Positions 16,844 through 25,466 of a stretch of DNA of 64,000 bases are shown here, piece by piece (within the stretch, counting starts at the first letter, position 1; each line of letters begins with the position of its first letter). Under the pieces are notes generated by a model. It ran no database searches. It saw nothing but the letters and a program-made list of their open reading frames with translations, and was not told where the DNA came from. Origin of the DNA: Faecalibacterium prausnitzii (GTDB lineage: Bacteria; Bacillota; Clostridia; Oscillospirales; Ruminococcaceae); NCBI RefSeq assembly GCF_019967995.1, contig NZ_CP065377.1:2728001-2792000 (forward strand). The letters are read 5' to 3'. A program made the position numbers and the translations under genes.

Positions 16844-18136
16844 ATGCGGATCGGACTTGTTGAATTGCTGCTCATCCTGCTCATCGCATCGCTGACCATC
16901 GGCCCCAGTGCGGCGCTCTGGGTGGACCGCTGGATGCGCCGCGCCCAGAAGACCAGCGCTGCAGCGGCCCGCCGCCGGGCAGCGCAGGAGGCCCAGCGTG
17001 CCGCCGAGCGGGAAGAGGTGCTGCAGCGGTTCCAGAAGCTGAGCATCGTCTTTGTGCTCTGCGCTGCGGCGGCCCTCATCTGGGGGCTGGTGCTGCGGCC
17101 CATCGAGGCCGCGCCCACGCCCTACACCGCCCCGGACGTCCGACAGGAGACCGGGGCGCAGACCGCCGCCGAAGGCGGCGTTCTGGAACTGGCCCCCTAC
17201 ACGGAGATCTCCGCCCTGCGGGAGAACAACGGCTGGCTCTACGCCGCCGCCAAATCCGGCAAGAACGGCTGCCTGCTGCGGATGCAGCCGGACGGCACCG
17301 GCCGGACCGAAGTGCTGACAACGGCAGGCGAGATCACCGATTTCGCCTTTGCACCGGACGGCACCATCTGGATGACAACGTTGGAATCGGAGGGCGGGCG
17401 GCTCTACCGGGTGAACAGCGACCAGTGGGGCGTGACGGTGGAACTCATCGTGAGCCAGATCGACGGCCGCGCCCTCTCCTGCCCCACGGCAGTGGCTGCC
17501 GCATCGGACGGCGCGGTCTACTTCACCGACCTTGCCGCCGCCCGCGCCCAGCACGGCGTGGAGAGCGCCCTGCGCACCGAACTGACTGCCCACACCGGCA
17601 CCGGAAGCGTCTACGTCTACGACCCCGCCGCCCGCACGGTGGAGACTGTCCTGACCGGCATTGCCGGGGCCTCCGGCCTTGCGCTGGATGAGGCAGCGGA
17701 GACGCTCTATGTCTCCGACCTGGGGAGCCGCTGCGTCTGGGCGGTGGACACCGCCGCCCGCGACCTAACGGCTGGGGGCAAAGGCTGCTCGACCCATCTG
17801 TACGGTCTGCCCGGCTACCCCGGTGCCCTGGCGCTGGACGCGGACGGCACGCTCTACATCAGCTACCGCTGGGCCCGGTCCGGCTGGCTGGAAGACCACG
17901 CCGGGCGCACTCTGCTGCGGGGCATGGCCCTGCGGCTGAGCCAGACGATGCAGGAGGGGCTGTTCTCCCTCTCGGCCAGCGACATCCGCGCCGAGGCGGT
18001 CGCACCCGCCAGCGGCAGCTGGCAGCGGACGATCCCCGGCGGCAGCTCCGGCAGCACCACGGCGCTCTGCCCGGTGGGCAGCCGGGTCTATCTGGCCATT
18101 TCCGGGGAAACAAAACTGCACTGGGTCAGGGTGTGA
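16844..18136 (+). CDS. membrane-anchored strictosidine-synthase/SMP-30-like beta-propeller with TatA-like N-terminus
   Basis: A 430-residue protein starting behind AGGAAGGGAG. Residues 1-25 (RIGLVELLLILLIASLTIGP) closely mimic the start of TatA/TatB (xIGxxELLxILxxxxxxxGP). A charged amphipathic stretch rich in Ala/Arg follows (30-65), then a second helix (about 68-88). About residues 110-430 form a beta-propeller: repeated FAPDGTIW, YVYDPAARTVETVL, GLALDEAAETLYVSD, YGLPGYPGALALDADGTLYIS. The order matches strictosidine-synthase-like/APMAP and SMP-30 propellers, which are lactonases or sugar-binding proteins. The propeller should lie outside if both helices insert. Catalytic activity is not established. 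Confidence 0.7.
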   Translation: MRIGLVELLLILLIASLTIGPSAALWVDRWMRRAQKTSAAAARRRAAQEAQRAAEREEVLQRFQKLSIVFVLCAAAALIWGLVLRPIEAAPTPYTAPDVRQETGAQTAAEGGVLELAPYTEISALRENNGWLYAAAKSGKNGCLLRMQPDGTGRTEVLTTAGEITDFAFAPDGTIWMTTLESEGGRLYRVNSDQWGVTVELIVSQIDGRALSCPTAVAAASDGAVYFTDLAAARAQHGVESALRTELTAHTGTGSVYVYDPAARTVETVLTGIAGASGLALDEAAETLYVSDLGSRCVWAVDTAARDLTAGGKGCSTHLYGLPGYPGALALDADGTLYISYRWARSGWLEDHAGRTLLRGMALRLSQTMQEGLFSLSASDIRAEAVAPASGSWQRTIPGGSSGSTTALCPVGSRVYLAISGETKLHWVRV

Positions 18137-18248
18137 CCCCTCTCCGTCCCGCTTTGCGGGCCGGGCCGGTCTTTTACAAAACGCGCAGGCCCACCATGTC
18201 AAAAGGCGGCGGGCCCTGCGTGCAAGGGTAGATATGAGGTGAATCCAT

Positions 18249-18809
18249 ATGACGGAAGCATTCAAACAGCAGATCGAAACCGAGGCACGGCAGGCCGTGA
18301 CCGAACTTCTGGCGCAGGCCGGGCTGCGCAAAGGCGATGTCTTTGTCGTGGGCTGCTCGTCCAGCGAGATCGTCGGCGGGCACATCGGCAAGGACAGCAG
18401 CCTGGAAGCCGCACAGGCCGTCTATGCCGGCATCGCGCCGGTGCTGGCCGAAAACGGCATCTGGCTGGCCGCGCAGTGCTGCGAGCACCTGAACCGCGCC
18501 CTCATCATCGAGCGGGAAGCCGCCGAGAAATACGGCTGGGAGGAAGTCTGCGTCGTGCCCCGCCCCCACGCGGGCGGCAGCTGGGCCACCACCTGCTGGA
18601 AGCAGTTCCAGGACCCCATCGCAGTGGAGGAGATCCGCGCCCATGCGGGCATTGACATCGGCGGCACCCTCATCGGGATGCACCTGCGCCGGGTGGCTGT
18701 GCCGGTGCGGCTGAACCTTTCCCGGATCGGCGAAGCGAACATTCTCTGCGCCCGCACCCGCCCGAAGCTCATCGGCGGCGAGCGCGCCAGATATACGGAG
18801 GAGGACTGA
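18249..18809 (+). CDS. YwlG/UPF0340 family protein
   Basis: A 186-residue protein of the DUF436/TIGR01440 family. It is recognised by GCSSSEIVGGHIGKDSS near residue 35, QCCEHLNRAL, and PHAGGSWAT. The family is widespread in Firmicutes and its biochemical role is not settled; the conserved Cys, His and Glu residues suggest a catalytic or metal site. The gene is followed after 5 bases by the yggS-like gene, which suggests a shared transcript. Confidence 0.88.
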   Translation: MTEAFKQQIETEARQAVTELLAQAGLRKGDVFVVGCSSSEIVGGHIGKDSSLEAAQAVYAGIAPVLAENGIWLAAQCCEHLNRALIIEREAAEKYGWEEVCVVPRPHAGGSWATTCWKQFQDPIAVEEIRAHAGIDIGGTLIGMHLRRVAVPVRLNLSRIGEANILCARTRPKLIGGERARYTEED

Positions 18810-18814
18810 GTTGT

Positions 18815-19534
18815 ATGGCTGAAAAAACGCTGGAAGAGATGCGGGAAGCCGTTGCCGCCATCCGGGAGACCATGGCCGCTGCGGCCCGCGAGGCCGGGCG
18901 CGACCCCGCCGAGGTGCAGCTCTGCGCTGCCTGCAAGACCCGCACAGCGGAAACCGTGGCGGCCAGTGCTGCCCTGCCCATTGACGTGTTTGGCGAAAAC
19001 CATGTGCAGGAGCTTTGCGCAAACTTTGACGCCGGGGCCTACTGCGGCAAACCGAGCCACTTCATCGGCCATTTGCAGACCAATAAGATCAAAAAAGTGC
19101 TGGGCCGCGCCAGCCTCATCCAGAGCGTGGACAGTGAGCATCTGCTTGCCGCCATTGAGAAGGAAGCCGCCAGGGCGGGCCTTGTCCAGAACGTGCTGCT
19201 GGAAGTGAACATCGGCGGCGAGGCGTCAAAGTCCGGCGTTTCGCCGGAACAGCTCTGGCCCCTGCTGGACACTGCCGCCGCACAGGAGCACATCCGGGTC
19301 TGCGGCCTGATGGCCATCCCGCCCGTCAACGATGACGACGCCCGGAACCGCGCTTATTTAGCGGCGGTGCACAAGCTGTTCGTGCAGGCCGGAGAGCGCG
19401 GCTATGCCAACGTGAAGATGGAGACCCTCTCCATGGGCATGAGCGGCGACTACGAGAACGCCATCCGCGAGGGTGCCACCCTTGTCCGCATCGGCACCGC
19501 CATTTACGGCGAGCGGGATTATCGTAAAAAGTAA
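18815..19534 (+). CDS. YggS/PROSC-family PLP-homeostasis protein
   Basis: A 239-residue TIM-barrel protein that binds pyridoxal phosphate and buffers its free level in the cytoplasm. The PLP lysine lies in AACKTRTAE (near 35). Other family marks are FGENHVQE, HFIGHLQTNKIK, NIGGEASKSG and the end GMSGDYENAIREGATLVRIG. The ribosome-binding site is the GGAGGA in the final codons of the ywlG-like gene. It is usually found near sepF and division genes; here it sits with ywlG. Confidence 0.95.
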   Translation: MAEKTLEEMREAVAAIRETMAAAAREAGRDPAEVQLCAACKTRTAETVAASAALPIDVFGENHVQELCANFDAGAYCGKPSHFIGHLQTNKIKKVLGRASLIQSVDSEHLLAAIEKEAARAGLVQNVLLEVNIGGEASKSGVSPEQLWPLLDTAAAQEHIRVCGLMAIPPVNDDDARNRAYLAAVHKLFVQAGERGYANVKMETLSMGMSGDYENAIREGATLVRIGTAIYGERDYRKK

Positions 19535-19540
19535 CGTTAC

Positions 19541-19585
19541 GACCCTCTCCGTCCGCGCTGGCGCGCTGCCTGAGAGGGTCAAAAA
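19541..19585 (+). terminator. hairpin after yggS (GACCCTCTC inverted repeat)
   Basis: Perfect 9-bp arms GACCCTCTC (19541-19549) and GAGAGGGTC (19572-19580), then AAAAA. It can end transcription toward the minus strand, where the A run becomes T. On the plus strand it separates yggS from the ABC gene. The arms match those of the repeat at 29442-29577. Confidence 0.55.
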
Positions 19586-19596
19586 TAGGAGAAACC

Positions 19597-21396
19597 ATGC
19601 CAAAAACACAGATTCGATCCACCCAGGACCCCGCCGCACACCACACCAGCAGCCGCGCCCTCATCCGGCGCTTTCTGCCGTATCTGGCCAGGTACAAGGG
19701 CGTCCTCTTCTTTGACCTGTTCTGCGCAGCGCTGACCACCCTGTGCGACATCATCCTGCCCAAGATCATGAGCGCCATCACCAACTCGGCCATGGGGGTG
19801 GGCATCACCCTGACGGCCGGCATCGTGCTCAAGCTGGCAGGCATCTATTTCGTGCTCCGCATCATTGATGGAGCGGCGCAGTATTTCATGTCCAGCATCG
19901 GCCACATCATGGGCGTCCACATCGAGACCGACATGCGCCGCGATGCCTTCGACCACCTGCTGCTGCTCGACCACACCTATTACAACAACACCAAGGTCGG
20001 CACCATCATGGGCCGCATCACCAACGACCTGTTCGATGTGACCGAGTTCGCCCACCACTGCCCGGAGGAATTTTTCATCGCCTTCATCAAGATCCTGGCG
20101 TCCTTCATCATCCTCTGCCGGGCCAGCATCCCGCTGACTCTGGCGGTCTTCGCCTGTGTGCCGCTGATGGGAGTCGTCTCGGTCAAGCTGAACCAGAAGC
20201 TCCGCGCCCGGTTCCGCCAGCAGCGCGTCCAGATCGGCGAGCTGAATGCCACCATCGAGGACAGCCTGCTGGGGCAGGGCGTCGTCAAGGCCTTTGCCGC
20301 CGAGGACCAGGAGCGCGAAAAATTTGCGCAGGGCAACAAAGACTTTGAGCAGATCAAGACCCTTGGCTACTACGCCATGGCTGCGTTCAACACCTCCACC
20401 CGCCTGTTCGACGGCCTGATGTATCTGGTGGTCATCCTGGCGGGCGGTCTGTCGCTGGTCAACGGCAAGATCACCGCCGGTGACCTTGTGGCCTATATGC
20501 TCTACGTCACCACCCTCATCGCCACCATCCGCCGCATCGTCGAGTTCGCCGAGCAGTTCCAGCGCGGCATGACCGGCATCGAGCGCTTTGCCGAGATCAT
20601 GGACACCCCGGTGCCCATCCACGACGCCCCCGACGCCAAGCCCCTTCAGCCCGGCCCCGGTGCCATCCGGTTCGAGGATGTCAGCTTCGAGTACCCGGAC
20701 GACCACAACAAGGTCCTGCACCACGTCAGCCTCGACATCAAAGCCGGTGAGCGACTGGCGCTGGTCGGCCCCTCCGGCGGCGGCAAGACGACCCTGTGCA
20801 ACCTTATCCCCCGCTTCTACGATGTGACCGGCGGCCGCATCCTCATCGACGGGCAGGACATCCAGCACGTCACCCTCAAGAGCCTGCGCGAGGACATCGG
20901 CATCGTCCAGCAGGACGTGTATCTGTTCAGCGGCTCGGTGGCGGACAACATCGCCTACGGCAAGCCCGGTGCCTCCCGTGAGGAGATCATCGAAGCGGCC
21001 CGTCTGGCCGGTGCCGAGCGGTTCATCCTCGCCCTGAAGAACGGCTTCGACACCTACGTCGGTGAGCGCGGCGTCAAGCTCTCCGGCGGCCAGAAGCAGC
21101 GCATCGCCATCGCCCGCGTCTTCCTGAAGAACCCGCCCATCCTGATCCTGGACGAGGCCACCAGCGCCCTGGACAACGAGAGCGAGATCCTGGTGGGCCA
21201 GAGCCTTGAAAAGCTGGCCCACGGCCGCACCACCCTGACCATCGCCCACCGCCTGACCACCATCAAGAACTACGACCGCATCCTCGTCCTCGGTTCCGAC
21301 GGCATCGAGGAATCCGGCACCCACGATGAGCTTCTCGCACAGCACGGCGTCTACTACCGCCTGTGGAACCAGCTGCCGGGAAAAGATACGCTGTAA
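19597..21396 (+). CDS. ABC exporter, fused permease and ATPase
   Basis: A 599-residue half-transporter with ATG behind TAGGAG. Six helices lie in residues 35-320 (ABC transporter type-1 domain). The nucleotide-binding domain spans about 355-595: Walker A GPSGGGKTT, Q-loop, signature LSGGQKQR, Walker B LILDEATSALD, H-loop IAHRLTTI. It is of the multidrug/lipid exporter type (MsbA/BmrA-like) and probably acts as a homodimer, since no partner ATPase gene is adjacent. Substrate unknown. Confidence 0.93.
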   Translation: MPKTQIRSTQDPAAHHTSSRALIRRFLPYLARYKGVLFFDLFCAALTTLCDIILPKIMSAITNSAMGVGITLTAGIVLKLAGIYFVLRIIDGAAQYFMSSIGHIMGVHIETDMRRDAFDHLLLLDHTYYNNTKVGTIMGRITNDLFDVTEFAHHCPEEFFIAFIKILASFIILCRASIPLTLAVFACVPLMGVVSVKLNQKLRARFRQQRVQIGELNATIEDSLLGQGVVKAFAAEDQEREKFAQGNKDFEQIKTLGYYAMAAFNTSTRLFDGLMYLVVILAGGLSLVNGKITAGDLVAYMLYVTTLIATIRRIVEFAEQFQRGMTGIERFAEIMDTPVPIHDAPDAKPLQPGPGAIRFEDVSFEYPDDHNKVLHHVSLDIKAGERLALVGPSGGGKTTLCNLIPRFYDVTGGRILIDGQDIQHVTLKSLREDIGIVQQDVYLFSGSVADNIAYGKPGASREEIIEAARLAGAERFILALKNGFDTYVGERGVKLSGGQKQRIAIARVFLKNPPILILDEATSALDNESEILVGQSLEKLAHGRTTLTIAHRLTTIKNYDRILVLGSDGIEESGTHDELLAQHGVYYRLWNQLPGKDTL

Positions 21397-21413
21397 CCCG
21401 AAATCTCTGTACG

Positions 21414-21455
21414 AAAAAAGCGAAGCCGCTGAACATTCAACGGCTTCGCTTTTTG
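21414..21455. terminator. bidirectional terminator between ABC exporter and glucokinase
   Basis: Stem AAGCGAAGCCG/CGGCTTCGCTT (21418-21428 with 21441-21451) with flanking A and T runs, between converging genes. Confidence 0.9.
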
Positions 21456-21472
21456 TTGTGGAGAAGTTCGGC

Positions 21473-22423
21473 TTATTCGCCCACGATGAGACGGACGGCA
21501 CCATAGATGCCGGCGTCATTGCCGAGGCTTGCGGCCTTGATGGGGGTCTCGCGGCAGGAGCGGAAGGCGTATTCCTTGAAGTGCTTGACCAGCGGGTCGA
21601 ACAGGACATCGCCTGCGCGGGCCACGCCGCCGCCGACGAGGAACATTTCAGGGTCGGTTGTGGAGGCGATGCTGGCCAGCGCCATGCCCAGCGTGTTGGA
21701 CATATCCTCGACCTCGCGGGAGGCCAGCGCATCGCCATTGCGGGCAGCATCAAAGACGTCCTTGGCGGCAAAATCGGTGCCGCGCAGGACGCACTCCACC
21801 TCCGGGTTCTCGTCCAGCAGCTTCTTCATGCAGCGGACGACGCCGGTGGCGCTGGAGTACTGCTCCAGACAGCCGCGCTTGCCGCAGCCGCAGACGGCCG
21901 TCTCGTGCGGATCGACCGTGATGTGGCCGATCTCGCCGCCCGCACCGTGGGCACCATCAATGACCTTGCCGTTGACGATGACGCCGCCGCCGACACCGGT
22001 GCCCAGCGTGACCATGACTGCGCTGCGGCAGCCCTTGGCGGTGCCCATCCAGATCTCGCCCAGGGCGGCGACGTTGGCGTCGTTGCCGACAAGGACCTTC
22101 AGGCCGTCCAGCAGGCCGGACAGCTGGGCGGAAACGTTCCGCTCGCCCCAGCCGCCGAGGTTGGCACAGACGATGGGCACGACGCTGGAGTTCAGAACCG
22201 GGCCGGGCACACCGATGCCCACGCCCTCGACCTGCTCTGCGGCGATCTCCTTCTCGGTCATCTTGCCGTGAATGGCGTCGGCCAGATTTTCGAGGATGTG
22301 CTCACCGGCGTTGGAGGTGTCGGTAGGCACCTCCCACTTTTCCAGCAGTGCGCCGGACGTTGTGAACAGACCGACCTTTGCGGTGGTGCCGCCCAGATCA
22401 ATGCCAAATGCGTATTCTTTCAT
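21473..22423 (-). CDS. glcK: ROK-family glucokinase
   Basis: A 316-residue sugar kinase that phosphorylates glucose with ATP in the cytoplasm. The ATP-binding phosphate-1 loop is GIDLGGTTAKVG near the start. The substrate-binding GNDANVAALGE includes the catalytic Asp. The zinc-binding ROK signature is CGCGKRGCLEQYSS. The length matches bacterial glucokinases of the ROK type. A monocistronic gene with AAGGGG upstream. Other hexoses (ManNAc, allose) are possible within ROK, but the overall match is to glucokinase. Confidence 0.9.
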   Translation of the reverse strand: MKEYAFGIDLGGTTAKVGLFTTSGALLEKWEVPTDTSNAGEHILENLADAIHGKMTEKEIAAEQVEGVGIGVPGPVLNSSVVPIVCANLGGWGERNVSAQLSGLLDGLKVLVGNDANVAALGEIWMGTAKGCRSAVMVTLGTGVGGGVIVNGKVIDGAHGAGGEIGHITVDPHETAVCGCGKRGCLEQYSSATGVVRCMKKLLDENPEVECVLRGTDFAAKDVFDAARNGDALASREVEDMSNTLGMALASIASTTDPEMFLVGGGVARAGDVLFDPLVKHFKEYAFRSCRETPIKAASLGNDAGIYGAVRLIVGE

Positions 22424-22573
22424 GATTCATTTACCCCTTTTCCGCAGCGGTCGCCCGCTGATCATTTTACCTTGTTGCCATTATAACATATTCTGCCGCA
22501 GATGGGGAGCCATTTTTTCGGATTTTTCCAGTCTCGTGCGGGGCGCAGCTGTGTTCTGTGGGCCGCAGGGCGC

Positions 22574-22608
22574 AAAAAACGCGCCCGCCGCAAGGCAGAG
22601 CGCGTTTT
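22574..22608 (-). terminator. intrinsic terminator of the tat operon
   Basis: Stem AAAACGCGC/GCGCGTTTT (22576-22584 with 22600-22608), followed on the minus strand by a T6 run; 25 bases past the tatC stop. Confidence 0.85.
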
Positions 22609-22632
22609 CGCTGCAATGAAAGGCCAGAAGGC

Positions 22633-23436
22633 TTATTCCTCGTCGGGTTCGTCCTCTTCCTCGTCGTCCTCATCATCGTCCGTTCTGGGCTTGTAGAAGA
22701 TGCCGCTCAGGAAGATGCTGACGAAGTACAGCAGGCACATGGGCACTGCCACGAAGCACTGGGACACGATGTCCGGCGGGGTGATGATGGCTGCGACCAG
22801 GAAGATGAGCACGATGGCAACGCCGCGGCCCTTCTTCATGATCTCCGGGTTTGCGATGCCCATCTTGGCCAGAATGATGGTGACCAGCGGCATCTCAAAG
22901 ACGCAGCCGAAGATGATGAACATCGTCAGGCAGAGGTTGATGTAGCTCTCGATGCTGATGGACGCCGTGATGTAATCGGTGCCTTCCAGCGTGACCAGGA
23001 AGTTCAGCATAAAGGGCAGGGTGACCTTATAGGCGAACAGGATGCCGATGCAGAACAGCATCAGGCCGAGCAGCAGCACCAGCTTGAAGAAGAAGCTCTC
23101 GCTCCGCTTCAGGCCCGGCTTTGCAAAGGCGTAGATCTGATACAGCGCCACCGGCACGGTGATGACCACCGCCGCGATCAGCGAGACGCGGAAGTACTGC
23201 ATCAGCTTCTCCTGCGGGGCCAGGAAGACGAAGGTGTAGTTCGCATTCCGGGCCATGGCCGTCAGCAGATCGATCAGTTTGTCCGAAACTGCCAGAAAAC
23301 CGATCACACCCACCACAAACACGACTGCGCAGATGATCAGCCGGTTCCGCAGCTCTTTCAGGTGGCCGGTCAGCGTCATGCTGCCGTCCTCCGACATGAC
23401 TTCGGCTTTCTTTTTGCGCTTAACGTTTGTAGCCAC
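22633..23436 (-). CDS. tatC: twin-arginine translocase subunit TatC
   Basis: A 267-residue protein with six membrane helices that binds twin-arginine signal peptides and forms the receptor of the Tat pathway. The N-terminal MTLTGHLKELRNRLII contains the conserved Glu/Leu/Arg signature. The typical PF..YQI-like segment is present as VPVALYQIYAFAKPGLKRSE. The C-terminus ends in a very acidic tail (DDDEDDEEEDEPDEE). The gene follows tatA by 3 bases, so the two are co-translated. Confidence 0.95.
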   Translation of the reverse strand: MATNVKRKKKAEVMSEDGSMTLTGHLKELRNRLIICAVVFVVGVIGFLAVSDKLIDLLTAMARNANYTFVFLAPQEKLMQYFRVSLIAAVVITVPVALYQIYAFAKPGLKRSESFFFKLVLLLGLMLFCIGILFAYKVTLPFMLNFLVTLEGTDYITASISIESYINLCLTMFIIFGCVFEMPLVTIILAKMGIANPEIMKKGRGVAIVLIFLVAAIITPPDIVSQCFVAVPMCLLYFVSIFLSGIFYKPRTDDDEDDEEEDEPDEE

Positions 23437-23439
23437 GAA

Positions 23440-23646
23440 TTACTCCTCGTCCTTCTTCTCAGCCTTGTCCTCAGACTGGGTCTCGGTCTTCTTGACTTCG
23501 CCGTTGTCATCGACGTCGTCCATGCCTTCCTTGAAGTTCTTCATGGTCTTGCCGAACATCTTGCCCAGCTTCGGCAGGTTCTTGGGTCCAAAGATGACCA
23601 GAACGATGATCAGAACGATGATAAGCTCCTGAGGTCCGATTCTCAT
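23440..23646 (-). CDS. tatA: twin-arginine translocase subunit TatA
   Basis: A 68-residue protein with the TatA pattern: RIGPQELIIVLIIVLVIFGP, the membrane helix, then hinge KNLPKLGKMFGK and an amphipathic helix with an acidic/Lys tail. It polymerises to form the translocation pore or weakened membrane patch. The start is chosen by AAAGGAG and the canonical N-terminus; a longer upstream reading has no ribosome-binding site. Confidence 0.95.
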   Translation of the reverse strand: MRIGPQELIIVLIIVLVIFGPKNLPKLGKMFGKTMKNFKEGMDDVDDNGEVKKTETQSEDKAEKKDEE

Positions 23647-23743
23647 AATAAAATCTCCTTTTTCCTCTTGCCGCGCCGTGCGGGCGGGCTGATTTACAAT
23701 GTATCGTACAACCGCGGGCGCGGGTGCATCCAAATAGGGGCTG

Positions 23744-24295
23744 TTATGCCTTGGCCTCTTCCGCCGGGGCAGCGGCCTCGGCTTCCTGGGCGGGGGCAGC
23801 TTCCGCAGCCGGGGCGGGCGCTTCCGTTTCGGCGGGCTTTTCTGCGGCCTTCACGGGTTCCGCAGCCTCAGCCGGTGCTTCCTCCGCCTTCGCAGACTCT
23901 TCTGCGGGAGCAGCCTCGGCCTTGGCAGGCTCTTCGGGCAGCTCCTCCACGGCATCTTCCAGCTCGGTGACCTCTTCGGCCTCCTCGGCCTTCTTGGCCT
24001 CTTCCTTGCTGGTCTTGCCGATGTTGGTGAAGCTCTTGGTCACATCCTTCATGCTGTCGTCGATGTCCTTCTTGAGGTCCGTCAGGGGGGCGACCGCCTC
24101 CTTGATGGGAGCCTGGATCTCGTTCAGCGGCTCGACGACGTTCTTCTGGATCTCTTCGGAGGCTGCGCCGGTGTACTTCTTCAGCTCACGCAGCATCTTG
24201 CCGAGCTTGCGTGCGTACTCCGGCAGCTTATCCGGGCCGATGACCACGAACGCAACGATCACGACAAGGATCAGCTCTGTAAAACCAATTTTCAT
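23744..24295 (-). CDS. tatB: TatB-like (second TatA/B family) protein with long acidic-Ala tail
   Basis: A 183-residue protein. The start is KIGFTELILVVIVAFVVIGPDKLPEYARKLG, a TatA/B helix plus hinge. An amphipathic region continues to about residue 90, and the rest (about 105-183) is a low-complexity Ala/Glu/Pro/Lys tail. The Glu in FTEL and the longer amphipathic helix favour TatB, which works with TatC in signal-peptide recognition, although many Firmicutes use only TatA-type proteins. It is the first gene of the tat operon, with AAAGGAATT upstream. Confidence 0.8.
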   Translation of the reverse strand: MKIGFTELILVVIVAFVVIGPDKLPEYARKLGKMLRELKKYTGAASEEIQKNVVEPLNEIQAPIKEAVAPLTDLKKDIDDSMKDVTKSFTNIGKTSKEEAKKAEEAEEVTELEDAVEELPEEPAKAEAAPAEESAKAEEAPAEAAEPVKAAEKPAETEAPAPAAEAAPAQEAEAAAPAEEAKA

Positions 24296-24520
24296 AGCGT
24301 TCCAATTCCTTTCCTCAAACACAGGCCGTTCTTTTTGGGGTCTGCATTGCTGTACGGTTCTGGGGTTTGGCGCAGCGGTGCGCCTTTCGTTGCCCTATGT
24401 ATACCGGATGTCAATGAACTGTATATGAATTTATTTTGAACAGTTTATGAACAAGACAGATTTGTCCCTCTTTTTCTAAACAAAGTCAAAATTTCAGCGA
24501 TTATATTACAGTCCGGAAAT

Positions 24521-24551
24521 CAAAAAACAGCCCCGGCGTCATGTCCGGGGC
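24521..24551 (-). terminator. intrinsic terminator of the FAH-family gene
   Basis: Stem GCCCCGG/CCGGGGC (24530-24536 with 24545-24551), then T6 on the minus strand. The remaining AT-rich 24296-24520 holds no gene; it is the upstream region of the tat operon. Confidence 0.85.
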
Positions 24552-24566
24552 CGTCGTTCTCACCGT

Positions 24567-25451
24567 TCAACGGACTGGGTTCGTCAGGGTTCCGATGCCG
24601 TCGATCTCGCACCGCACGACATCGCCGGGGACGAGGAACTGCGGCGGGTCCATCCCCATGCCGACGCCCGCCGGGGTGCCGGTGGCGATGAGGGTGCCCG
24701 CCTTCAGGGTCATCCCCTGCGAAAGCTCCGCGATGACGTGGTCGATGTCAAAAATCTGCAGGCCGGTGTTGGAGTCCTGCCGCTTCTCGCCATTGACGAA
24801 GCTGCGGATGCCCAGTCTGGGCGGATAGGTCTCGAACTCGTCCGCCGTGACGATGCAGGGCCCGATGGGTGTGAAGCCGTCCAGACTCTTGCCGAAATAC
24901 CACTGCTTGTGGGCCGTCTGGACATCGCGGGCCGAGACGTCGTTCAGGATGGTGTAGCCGAAGACGACGTCCTTCGTCTGCCCGGCAGGCACATCTTTGG
25001 CATCTCTGCCCAGCACCACAGCCAGCTCGCATTCGTAGTCCAGCTTCTTCACAAGGTCGGTGTGGGCCTCGATGAAGCCGCCGTCCGGCACCGCCCGCGT
25101 GACCCGCTTGGAAAAGTAGATGGCATTCTGATGCCGGGTCGCAAAGGCGTCGGCGGAATACTTTTCCGCCTCGTCCGAGTGGGCCATGTAGTTGATGCCC
25201 AGGCAGATGACGTCCTGCGCCGGGACCGGGATGGGGCTTTCCAGCGTGACGGCCTCGATGGGCAGGGCCGGGATACCCGCAATGGCCAGCGACAGGCCCG
25301 CCCGCACCTGCGGGGTCAGGAACGGGATGGCGTCGGACAGCGTCTCATAGCGCAGGCCCAGCCAGCTCAGCGGCCAGACCTGACGGCCATCTGCCGACAG
25401 GATGGCCGGGTCTTCGATGCCGTCCGGCAGACGGCAGGTGACAAAGCGCAT
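24567..25451 (-). CDS. fumarylacetoacetate hydrolase family protein
   Basis: A 294-residue FAH-fold enzyme. Metal- and substrate-binding marks are LGINYMAHSDE, LDYECELAVVLGRDAKDV, GYTILNDVSARDVQ and KSLDGFTPIGP. The N-terminal part (1-75) is the usual FAH_N cap. Family members hydrolyse or decarboxylate/hydrate 2-oxo acids (acylpyruvases, oxaloacetate decarboxylases, 2-hydroxyhepta-2,4-diene-1,7-dioate isomerases), so the substrate is open. The DJ-1/PfpI gene lies 15 bases upstream and is probably in the same transcript. Confidence 0.88.
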   Translation of the reverse strand: MRFVTCRLPDGIEDPAILSADGRQVWPLSWLGLRYETLSDAIPFLTPQVRAGLSLAIAGIPALPIEAVTLESPIPVPAQDVICLGINYMAHSDEAEKYSADAFATRHQNAIYFSKRVTRAVPDGGFIEAHTDLVKKLDYECELAVVLGRDAKDVPAGQTKDVVFGYTILNDVSARDVQTAHKQWYFGKSLDGFTPIGPCIVTADEFETYPPRLGIRSFVNGEKRQDSNTGLQIFDIDHVIAELSQGMTLKAGTLIATGTPAGVGMGMDPPQFLVPGDVVRCEIDGIGTLTNPVR

Positions 25452-25466
25452 GGGGGAAGCCTCCTC

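Noticed and set aside
19579..21771. A 730-codon minus-strand frame opposite the ABC exporter
   Set aside because: Antisense of a clear ABC transporter; it crosses a strong terminator and has no start signal.
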